Origin: CAUZFZ01 sp963579025
GTDB lineage: Bacteria; Planctomycetota; Planctomycetia; Planctomycetales; Planctomycetaceae
NCBI GenBank assembly: GCA_963579025.1
Contig: CAUZFZ010000016.1
Coordinates: forward strand, 28,461-92,460
Reading direction: 5' to 3'
Length of the DNA stretch: 64,000 bases
The position numbers were made by a program, and so were the translations under genes. The notes under the pieces were generated by a model that saw only the letters and a program-made list of their open reading frames with translations, did no database searches and had not been told where the DNA came from. Numbering within the stretch: position 1 is the stretch's first letter; the number at the start of each line of letters is the position of its first letter. Positions 27,644-35,800 of this stretch are shown here, piece by piece.

Positions 27644-27811
27644 GAGTCGTCCTCCCACCTGGTCATGGTGCCTCATCGCGTTTCTACCGTCAGTACCGGT
27701 CAGCGCAAACAGTAGTATCAGTCACTCCAAAGCAGAATTCTGCTCGACGAGTTTCACCCGCGAGCTACGATGCCCGGTCGACGCCAGGAGATCGTCCCCG
27801 AAAGGATTCCC

Positions 27812-28621
27812 ATGACTGATTTCACACCAACACAGGGCCGTTACCTGTCCTTCATTCAGGCTTACATCAACCTGCACGGCTGCCCGCCAGCAGAATCGGA
27901 GATCGCCACCGCCATGTGCGTCTCGCCACCGTCCGTCAATCAGATGGTGAAGATGCTTGAGAAAAAGGGGCTCGTCCTCCGACAGCCGGGCGTTCCGCGC
28001 TCCATGCGGCTGCTCGTACCGGAAGACGAAATCCCGTCCTGGCGAGGACGCGGTCGAACCACCGGCCAGTCGAAAACACCGCAACAAAAACCGCGTGCAA
28101 CACCTGTCCCTCAATCGCCACCGGCCAACCTCTACGTGCTCTCGACCTTCGTGATGAGCGGACCAATCAGCGAGACATTCACCGCAAGAGTCATCCGTCG
28201 CGACATTGAAATCCGCGGCGACCAGACGCTGGATCAACTGCACCATGCGATATTCGAAGCTCTCGAACGCCAGAACCAGCACCTCTACCAGTTTCAGTTC
28301 GGCAAACGTTCCTTCGATCCGGACGGCCCCAATTATGGCAACGGACAATCGAAGGGCGAACTGGATGCGAGCACGACAGTGATCGACGACCTGCAACTGA
28401 AATCCGGACGAGCCTTCGGCTACTGGTTCGATCCGGACGATAACTGGTACCACCAGATCCAGGTGGAGCGTGTTGAAGAGGCAATCCCCACCGTGACCTA
28501 CCCGCGAGTCATCCGCCGGGTCGGCAAATCCCCACCGCAGTACATGGACACGCAACCGCCCGCCGAAGCAAAGAAACAAAGCCGCCCGAAACGCCAGTCC
28601 CGTCGCAAAAGATCGGCATGA
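27812..28621 (+). CDS. Winged-helix (LexA-like) - PRiA4_ORF3-like fusion protein
   Basis: The product is 269 aa from the ATG at 27812, with AAAGGA upstream. Residues about 4-65 resemble the LexA DNA-binding winged helix (PTQGRYLSFIQAY, ESEIATAMCVSPPSVNQMVK, LEKKGLVLRQPG). Residues about 110-230 resemble the pRiA4b ORF-3/IS1096_B-like domain (TLDQLHHAIFEALERQNQHLYQF, then a D-x5-Y-x-FDPDDNWYHQIQVE block). The C-terminus is strongly basic. PRiA4-like domains are found in mobile-element and stress-associated proteins of unclear function. A DNA-binding regulator is likely. No LexA protease domain is present. The next gene starts 3 bases after its stop. Confidence 0.75.
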   Translation: MTDFTPTQGRYLSFIQAYINLHGCPPAESEIATAMCVSPPSVNQMVKMLEKKGLVLRQPGVPRSMRLLVPEDEIPSWRGRGRTTGQSKTPQQKPRATPVPQSPPANLYVLSTFVMSGPISETFTARVIRRDIEIRGDQTLDQLHHAIFEALERQNQHLYQFQFGKRSFDPDGPNYGNGQSKGELDASTTVIDDLQLKSGRAFGYWFDPDDNWYHQIQVERVEEAIPTVTYPRVIRRVGKSPPQYMDTQPPAEAKKQSRPKRQSRRKRSA

Positions 28622-28624
28622 CAC

Positions 28625-29374
28625 ATGGCAGAATCGAGTTTCAGCATCCGGCCGGACATCCAGAGAGCAATCGACGCGGCATATCCGGACGGCGTCATCG
28701 ATTGGATATTCGACGTCGATGGATACGCGCTGGAATCTCGATTGCTGCAGCTCCGGACACTGTTCCGTGGGATCGACCTCGCACGGCTCATGTTTGAAGA
28801 CCCCGCCTGGTGCTGCCGAGTCAGCGGCCGGTCGCATGTCGATCCGGACGATGAAGACTCGTGGGGTACAGCGCCGATTGAGGGTTTCGACCGCCCTTAC
28901 GATCGCTTCTTCCTCGGACTGACAGACCCCCCGTTCGAGGCAGTCACAGACGACATTGATTACACGGAGGACGGCAATGAGATGCGCGTTGAAGGGATCG
29001 CGTTCATCGGCCTGACGGTCGTGGTGTCAGCCGTGGCCCCGTTTGCAGCGATCCAGCCCGGTACATACGAGGAGTCGGAAGGCGGCCACACCCTTCCGGC
29101 TCTCGGCGTCTCGATCTTCCACGAAGACGGCCGGCCTGTCGACATGTACGAGTACTTCCGCGAATTCCACGGTGACGAAGCCGTGACCGCCGTGAAAACA
29201 CTCCGCGGCGAGATCACCGCCGTCCTGGAAGCCGAGGGCCTGTCTGTGATCCACGACGGAGAATTGCAGAACCCCGTTCCCAGCCTTGAGCGCGGCGAAG
29301 ACCTGCTCCCGACCGGCTGGCCTCCCGACGCACCAGCAATCGTCCGGGACGCCTTCTTCTTCGTGATGCTTTAA
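28625..29374 (+). CDS. Hypothetical protein
   Basis: The 249-aa acidic protein begins 3 bases after the wHTH-PRiA4 gene, so it is probably co-transcribed. No domain is recognised. It has Trp/Asp-rich patches (DDEDSWGTAPIEGFDRPYDRFF) and a possible buried hydrophobic segment (IAFIGLTVVVSAVAPFAAI), too short in context to claim a membrane span. The end is WPPDAPAIVRDAFFFVML. Its function is unknown. Confidence 0.65.
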   Translation: MAESSFSIRPDIQRAIDAAYPDGVIDWIFDVDGYALESRLLQLRTLFRGIDLARLMFEDPAWCCRVSGRSHVDPDDEDSWGTAPIEGFDRPYDRFFLGLTDPPFEAVTDDIDYTEDGNEMRVEGIAFIGLTVVVSAVAPFAAIQPGTYEESEGGHTLPALGVSIFHEDGRPVDMYEYFREFHGDEAVTAVKTLRGEITAVLEAEGLSVIHDGELQNPVPSLERGEDLLPTGWPPDAPAIVRDAFFFVML

Positions 29375-29420
29375 GAATGGAAACCAGCGAAGGCATGCCT
29401 CCCGTTATGTTGAGACAAGT

Positions 29421-29819
29421 ATGATTCAGGCACTGACCGAGAATCTCGACAACTACCGGAACCGCTTTGGTGAGCCGCAACTTCCCGAGGCGGCCAAACC
29501 GAAACCCGGCCAGCAACAGCAGCAGTTTTCGGCGCAGGACCTGTACGAATAGCTCAAGTTCGGCGAGACCGACATGAGTGGCACCTACGCCAACGCAGTC
29601 ATGATCGGACACACGGCGACGGAATTCTCGTTCGACTTCATCACCACATTCTTCCCGAAGTCGACAGTCTCCAGCCGCGTGTTTCTGTCAGCCCCGAACG
29701 TACCGCGACTGCTGGACTCCCTGAAACACTCCTGGGGGCAATACCAGCGAAAGATCGAAGAACGGCGGAACCCGCCACCACCCGCAGCGCCCGATTCGTT
29801 CGACACAACTCAGTTCTGA
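29421..29819 (+). pseudogene. Partial duplicate of the DUF3467 gene
   Basis: From 29421 to the stop at 29819 the sequence encodes a near copy of the last 132 codons of the gene at 21747-22433. It starts at MIQALTENL and ends APDSFDTTQF. It lacks the 5' part. An in-frame TAG replaces GAG at the LYEELK position (29551-29553), so it is broken twice. The remaining ORF from 29574 could at most make an 81-aa tail. Homology begins abruptly at about 29420. Confidence 0.9.
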
Positions 29820-29900
29820 GCGGCCACAGGGAGAGCGACGAGGCAGGCGTGCGAGTTGGAGCACGTGACCAGAACCTGGTCTCCACGCTGCGACGTTGAG
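29810..29900 (-). pseudogene. Duplicated 3' tail of the giant WD40 gene
   Basis: Read on the minus strand, these bases encode a tail ending VALPVAAQN and a stop, matching VALPEAAQN at the end of the 32829-43547 gene. Similarity covers about 75-90 bases and then breaks down. The tail overlaps the DUF3467 3' end in the same convergent way as at 32799-32838. This shows that a DUF3467/WD40 gene junction was duplicated as one segment. Confidence 0.75.
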
Positions 29901-29960
29901 AGGTTTTCAGTAGGCCGGAGTGGCCGCACCAACCCGTGACACAGACATTCCCGACGCGCC

Positions 29961-30233
29961 GGACCAAGACTCGCCACCGGGCTTGCCCCGGTGGTCCAAC
30001 GGCTTCTGCGCTACTCAGGCGTGTTCAGATGGAGTAGCGCAAAAACGGTTAAACGCCTGAGGCAAGCTCAGGGGCGGTTTGTCGGGCGCGTCACTCCTGT
30101 TCGACGCGGGTCTCCGACCCCGCCTGAGACCTGACCGAAGGTCTCCCCGGCCAACCAGGAAATTGACGATCTGCTCATGGGTCCGGGAGACCTGCGGTCA
30201 ACCAGCGGCGGGGTCGGGAGACCCGCGCCGAAC
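29961..30233. repeat. Palindrome cluster (REP-like)
   Basis: Several inverted repeats are packed together: 29961-29997 (GGACCA...CCACCGGG/CCCCGGTGG...TGGTCC), 30007-30041 (TGCGCTACTC/GAGTAGCGCA) overlapped by TCAGGCGT/ACGCCTGA (30015-30060), and 30090-30132 facing 30206-30233 (TTCGACGCGGGTCTCCGACC type, in opposite orientations). No coding potential is seen. It has the organisation of a BIME made of several REP units. Confidence 0.75.
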
Positions 30234-30757
30234 GAGTGAATCAACCAGCCCGATCCACGAAATCGGTCGAATCTGAATGGATCGCGGCGGTTGCTGTGCA
30301 ACCGGCATGGCAAAGCCACAAGAAGTCGCGGCACCAACGCGGATCAGCCAGCAAACTCCGTCACCTCTTGCCGCTGCGCGGCCCTGTTTGCAAGCAAACA
30401 CGGCCACCCCTGAGGATGAAAATCAACCACGGCCACCCCGCGTCTGCGGGGCGGTTAGATGTCAGATGCGCTAACTCTTTTACTGTAATTCTCCGCAGCG
30501 TGTGGCCGCGCATTAACAACAAAGAGGGTCAACGACTCAGACTGCGACATCTGAGCATTGAGAGCACGGTCGACCCTCGCGACAGGCTCGGAACGAAAGA
30601 CCTGATTCCCAACTTCTTCGCCAGTGGACTTCTGCGCTACTAGTTTGACTTGTACATACTGTTAGAGTCACTAAAGTATACGTGATCCGCATTGCTCTGA
30701 AGGTCCATAGACATGACGAGCCCGCCCCAGCTCGAACTGCTGGCAAGGAGGCCTAAA
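30234..30757. other. Non-coding stretch upstream of TIR-like gene
   Basis: This region holds the second copy of the CGGTTGC/GCAACCG repeat (30287-30321), a CCCCGC-GTCT-GCGGGG hairpin near 30444-30460, and a repeat of TTCTGCGCTACT (30629-30640, also at 30005-30016). AT content rises from about 30640. A weak promoter for the TIR-like gene may lie around 30645-30680. I cannot place it confidently. Confidence 0.5.
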
Positions 30758-32026
30758 ATGAGGAAACAGAGAGTCTTTCTCTCGTTTGATTTCAGTCGGC
30801 CTGAAATCGACCAGTGGTTTCGTGAAGTCGCCGAGGAGTGCACTGGTGGCGAGGTTGAGGTCGTTACAGGGAACACGTACCGAGCTGAGAATGCGATCGA
30901 GTCTTTGAAGAAACTGATTCAATCGTGTGACGCATTCTTTTCCGTCTTCACTTCGTCCGATAAGTCTCCAGGTCATTCGTCCGTTTCCCCTTGGGTGATC
31001 ACGGAGACAACCTTCGCACGAGATATGGGGATGAGAGTAGCGGCCCTCCGTGAACAGGGAATTAAGGTTGAAGCACTTGGGCTTGCAGTTGATAAGTCGG
31101 CTGACGTCCCGGAGTTCGATCACAGCCGCAACAAGCACGGGGCCGACAAGGTGCTTAGTGATCTGCTGCGCGACGTGGTCCAACCACGCGTACCATTCGT
31201 AACCCAGTCCGCGCATAAAACTATTGAAATCAAGAGAAACGGATGGGTGCATTGTGAAATGCAATACAAACAAATTGTATTCCGTCCTGCTGATCATCAA
31301 TCAGTTAAGCACTGCATCTGGCGGACACATCAAGGTCTTGACATAGACGAATTCAATTTCGGATGTGGAGTATTGGATTCACAAGAGTATCTCGATGCAT
31401 GGAGACTCGTACCGGGGAGTGCGAACGGTCGAGTTTCACTTGACATTCGGGAGCCTAAGCTCCACTCGAAGGGGACAGAACTGTCATTCTCGCTCGATTT
31501 CGGCACTCCAAGAATACATCCGTTTAGAGTGCTCCAATATGGATTTGCATGGGGATATAAGTCGGCGTTCTTCCCACATGACCTGTTGGTTGGGCTTGAA
31601 GACTTCCCATTCAACGCGACAGGTCTGCGCGCTGGCACGGCAGGGACTATTAGAGCGGCGCGCGTTGAGCTGAAATTTCAGAGGCTACCCGGAAACTTGG
31701 ACGCGTTTGAATTGCCCCCGTCCTTTGCCGTGGCGTGGCGTGACCCAACAGGGGACGAATCAAGCGTGGATCACTTTCGTAGAATAGACACAAATGGTCC
31801 GTGGGAAATCTCGGAGAGTGTTAAAGAGTCGGTTGATCAATCGACTGCAGCTGTTTCTGTTTTTGAATACGATGTCGAAGATCTTCAAACAACAATCCGG
31901 GCACTGTGGAAGCCATCTGAAGACTACCATATCCCACAATTGGCTGAAGAACATGCAATAGTTGCTGGCAGTATCGCCTCAGCCGGTGATGAACCGCCAC
32001 AGGAACAGCCAAGCCAGCCGAGATGA
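30758..32026 (+). CDS. TIR-like domain protein, possible orphan defence effector
   Basis: The start at 30758 has AAGGAGG 6 bases upstream. The 422-aa product has an N-terminal TIR/SEFIR-like fold: strand RVFLSFDFS (5-13), strand VEVVTGN, then CDAFFSVFTSSDK and SPWVITETTFARDMG. In the last segment E83 is in the position of the TIR catalytic glutamate. The remaining 270 residues are mostly beta-rich with no recognised domain. TIR domains of this kind often cleave NAD in anti-phage systems. The gene is more AT-rich than its surroundings and flanked by palindromes and a transposase remnant, suggesting transfer. No second system component is adjacent. Confidence 0.65.
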   Translation: MRKQRVFLSFDFSRPEIDQWFREVAEECTGGEVEVVTGNTYRAENAIESLKKLIQSCDAFFSVFTSSDKSPGHSSVSPWVITETTFARDMGMRVAALREQGIKVEALGLAVDKSADVPEFDHSRNKHGADKVLSDLLRDVVQPRVPFVTQSAHKTIEIKRNGWVHCEMQYKQIVFRPADHQSVKHCIWRTHQGLDIDEFNFGCGVLDSQEYLDAWRLVPGSANGRVSLDIREPKLHSKGTELSFSLDFGTPRIHPFRVLQYGFAWGYKSAFFPHDLLVGLEDFPFNATGLRAGTAGTIRAARVELKFQRLPGNLDAFELPPSFAVAWRDPTGDESSVDHFRRIDTNGPWEISESVKESVDQSTAAVSVFEYDVEDLQTTIRALWKPSEDYHIPQLAEEHAIVAGSIASAGDEPPQEQPSQPR

Positions 32027-32434
32027 CGGTGTGCGAGTGATTGGATGAGCCCCGCGACTGCAAGGATGCCGCTCAGAAACTGCCAGCGAAACGTGGTCTG
32101 TCGTTGTCCGAACTGAACCACGAGCAAACACAGAAAGCGTTAAGGCGAGCGGCTGAGATTACTTTACCGCCGATAGTGGTATGATAGTAATATCGTACTT
32201 GGGGAGGTCCGTTGCGAAGGTAAAGGGGTACGGTCTCTTTGTCTTGCGGCCGTTTGTGTGTGTGTAACCGAACAACCAATTGTCGCCGAACAAGGACTTT
32301 CCGTCAGTTTGAAAAAAGAAGGACAGGCATTGTTACGAGTTGGCCGGACTGCTGCGAGTCGGACGTCTGGTCCGATTACGCCCGTTTTCAGCAGATTTTC
32401 AAGGACGGCTGCTCGCAAGTCGCTGGTGAATTCG
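32027..32434. other. Intergenic stretch without recognised gene
   Basis: These 408 bp between the TIR-like gene and the transposase remnant have AT-rich patches (around 32160-32200). Short open frames occur but none shows family resemblance. Some of the 3' part may be 5' flank of the transposase. Confidence 0.5.
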
Positions 32435-32805
32435 ATGGTGACTTCATTCTATCACTGCATCTCGCAGTGCGGACGGCGGGCTCTTCCGTGCGGGGAGGCT
32501 GTGGGCGTCACAAGCAGTGGATGTAGAACGGCTCAGGGAACTCGCCGGGGTTTTTGCGATTGATGTGTGTGCCGTGCCCGACAACCATCCGCGTGTCGTG
32601 CTGATGTTGGATGACGACGTCGCACAGGAGTGGTCGGATGAAGGCGTGGTGCGGCGGCTGTTTCCGCCGCGAGGGAAGGACCCGAAGCCGCTCGACGTGA
32701 CTCCGGCGTGGGTCAAGGATCGGCTGGCGGATGCGAAGTGGGTGGCTCAGACTCGTGAGCGACTGAACTCACTGGGATGGTTCACGAAGTGCCTGAAGGC
32801 CCGCA
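32435..32805 (+). pseudogene. Frameshifted RAYT (Y1, IS200-like REP-associated) transposase
   Basis: The pieces of a REP-associated tyrosine transposase occur in order in three frames: FYHCISQCGRRALPCGEA (from ATG 32435), then GGCGRHKQW (to about 32520), then VERLRELAGVFAIDVCA with WSDEGVVRRLFPPRGK and SLGWFTKCLKARS (32517-32805). The family's HxH metal-binding pair appears as H-P-R (in DNHPRVVL), so the catalytic centre is lost. The C-terminal part with the nucleophilic Tyr is absent, replaced by a duplicated DUF3467 tail. RAYT enzymes mobilise REP palindromes, which are abundant in this window. Confidence 0.75.
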
Positions 32806-32838
32806 GCCCCAGATTCGTTTGACACGACTCAGTTCTGA
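32799..32838 (+). pseudogene. 3' end fragment of DUF3467 gene
   Basis: Forty bases are identical but for about one change to the last codons of the DUF3467 gene at 22395-22433 (PAAPDSFDTTQF and stop in that frame). It is joined directly to the truncated transposase. On the other strand its last bases form the stop of the giant WD40 gene. Confidence 0.85.
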
Positions 32839-35800
32839 GCGGCCTCGGGTAAGGCGACGAAGTAGGCGTGTGAATTCGAGCATGTCACCAGAACTTTGTC
32901 TCCGCCCGGGGCGTAGGTGGCTGACCAGGCGACGGCTGGGGCTGTTACGTCGAACAGGGGCTTGCCGTCGGCCACGTTCCAGACTTTGACCTGGCCGGAA
33001 TGGCCGCATGAAAGCAGCTTCGTGCCTGTCTTGTTGAAGCCGACTCGGTACACGGCGGCCGGGTGGCCGGTCAGTGTTTGGGTGACGGCTCCAGTTGCCA
33101 CGTTCCAGACTCGGACGGTCTGGTCTTTACCGCCGGTCGCGACGAACTGGCCGTTCGGGCTGATCCCGAGAGCGAACACGGGTGACTTCTGGTCTTCAAT
33201 CGCCAGCGCTTTCACGGCGACTCCGTCAGCGGCGTTCCAAACTCGCGCGGTTCCATCGAGGCCGCCGGAGACAATCTGTGTGCCGGCTGCGTTGAAGGCG
33301 ACCTGATACACGGCGCCCTCGTGTCCCGCGATCTGGCGCAGTTGATTGCCGGCCGTCAGGTCCCAATGACGCACTGTCGCGTCGTTGCCCGCCGAGACGA
33401 TCGTCTTTCCATCTGGTGCAAATGACACGTCATACACAGGACCCGTGTGTCCGGCGAAGGATTTGACTTCGACAGGAGAGGCCCATGCCCACACGCTGAG
33501 GTTCTTATCAGCTCCCCCGGTTACGAGTTCCCGGCCGGACGGTGTGAAAACAACATCACTCAGAGCCATCGCACTTTTCAGTTCGTGCAGCAGTTCGCCC
33601 GCGACTGAATCAAACACCTGCAACGCGCCAGCAGCACCTACAGCGGTCAGCCGCGTTCCCTGCGGTCCATAGGCGACATTCTGTACGGCAGCCGGCGTTT
33701 CGATCTTCGCGGTCGATACGGCGTCCGCGATGGTCCATAGATAGACAAACTTGTCGATGCCGCCAGCAGCCAATTGAGCGTTGCCGGGCTTCACAGCCAC
33801 TGACGTCAGAGCATCCGTGGCGCCTTCGAACTTTCGGACTTCCGTTCCGTCGATGTTCCACAATTTCGCGAGCTTGTCGGCTCCGGCGGACACGAACTGT
33901 GCCCCCGCCGCCACGAACGCCACGTCATTACACGCGCCCTCATGAGCCACGATGACCTTCGTCGCAGCCGGAGTCCAGATGCGGACGGACTTGTCAGCGC
34001 CGGTGCTCAGCAGTTGAGTACCCTGCTTCGTAAACGCCACGTCGAGCACCGCGCCTTCGTGACCGACGAAGCGTTCCAGTTCGCGTCCGGTCGCAACGTC
34101 CCAGATACGGACAATGCCGTCCGCTCCGGTTGCTGCCACGCGGCTTCCGTCGGCATTCGCGCTGACGTTCAGCACTGCTTCCGGATTGGTGAGGGTCGCG
34201 ACAGCCGCAACCGCTTCGGTGACAGCCGCCGCCGGGACGTCCCAGGCAAGGACTGTTTTGTCAGCTCCGGCAGCAAACAACTTCTTGCCGTCTGTGCTCA
34301 GCGACAGGCCCAGTGCAGCGTCGGTGAGTCCGGCGAATGTCGCGATCTGCGTGCCGTCGTCGAGCTTCCACTGTCGCACGGTCTTGTCGACTCCCGCGGT
34401 GAAGATCGACGCGCCACCGGGAATGAACGCGACTGACGTTACTGCGCCTTCGTGACCTGCCAGCAGTTTGACGAACGACATTCGATATGCCGTCGCCGAG
34501 TTATCAACACCCGGAACAAGCAGCGTGCGTTTGTCCGGCGCGAATGCCAGTGCGGTCACTGGAGCGGCCTGCGTAATGACTTCCAGCAAGTGCCCACCCG
34601 CCGCAGCATGAAGCTGCAACCGGCCATTGGCAGTGCCAACCGCAAACTGGGTTCCATCCGCCTGATACTGCGCACGGTGCGCGGCTGCAGTCGTGACAAA
34701 TTGAGCCGTCACAGGCAGTGGTGTAGCCGGCAGAGCAGCCGGCAGGTCCCAGACGAACACGGCCAGCGCGGATGTGGCGACAATCTGTTTCCCGTCTGGC
34801 CGCACCGCAACACTCGCTACTTCGGCTGCCGGACCTGCAAGTTGTCCGGCCGCCGCTCCCTCGACCGACCACAGCCGAACTGTCTTGTCGGCACCCGCCG
34901 TGGCAATCGTTGTCGCCTCACCGACGACGCGAACGGCAAGATCATTGATTGCCGCCGCATCGGCCTCGATCACCCGTGTCGCCGCCACATTCCACAGTCG
35001 TACCGATTTGTCCGCACTCGCGGACACGAGCGTCTTCTGGTCAACTGCAAAGTCGACAGCCAGCACAGCGGCTTCGTGCCCGGGGAAACGTTGCAGTTCC
35101 CGTCCGCTGACGACATCCCAGACTCGCACAAGCTTGTCGTCGGCACAGGCGGCGATGCGTGTGCCATCGGCTGCCAGACTGATGGATCGTACCGGCGAGC
35201 CAAGTGTAAACGTGCCCGTCGCAGCAATCGGTTCAGCAGCCGGCGCCTTCGTCAGAGGCCATGTATACACGGAACCATCCGCACTTGAGGCCGCGAGAAC
35301 AGCACCATCCGCAGTCACATCAACTCCGGTAATAGACGCCGTCGCGCCGGCAAACCCATTCAGTTGAACCTTCTCCGGTTCGATCGGCGCGTCGGCCGGG
35401 ATGCTCCACAGGCGAGCCGCTTTGTCCTCACCGCCGGTCGTCAGCAAAGTTCCGTCGGCCGTAAAGGTGACTGCGTTCGCGCCACCTTCATGAGCGTCGA
35501 CCTTTGCCACCAGCGAACGCCGGACAATCGAACCAGCGTTGGCGTTTCCATTTGTCAGGAACGTGCGCCCATCCACCGCGACCGACAGCGATGTCACCGG
35601 CACAGCCGGCGCCGGTCCGACCGGTCCGATCTCTTCCAGCACACGCCCATCCTTCGAACTGAATAGACGCACCAGATTGTCCGCACTGCCAGCCGCGAGA
35701 AACTGATCGGCGGCTCCGTAACGCAAAGAGTGAATCGGACTGGTCGCAGCGACATTCAGAGCCGCCTTGCCATCCGGTGTCCAGGTCAGCAGTTTGGAAT

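Noticed and set aside
27722..28837. 371-codon minus-strand frame opposite the winged-helix/PRiA4 gene
   Set aside because: It runs antisense across two genes and has no domain or ribosome site; the plus-strand genes have both.
29421..29819. A second functional DUF3467 gene
   Set aside because: The 5' part is missing and an in-frame TAG is present at 29551-29553.
30641..30690. Sigma-70 promoter before the TIR-like gene
   Set aside because: A TTGACT at 30645 exists, but no good -10 lies at proper spacing; the call would be guesswork.
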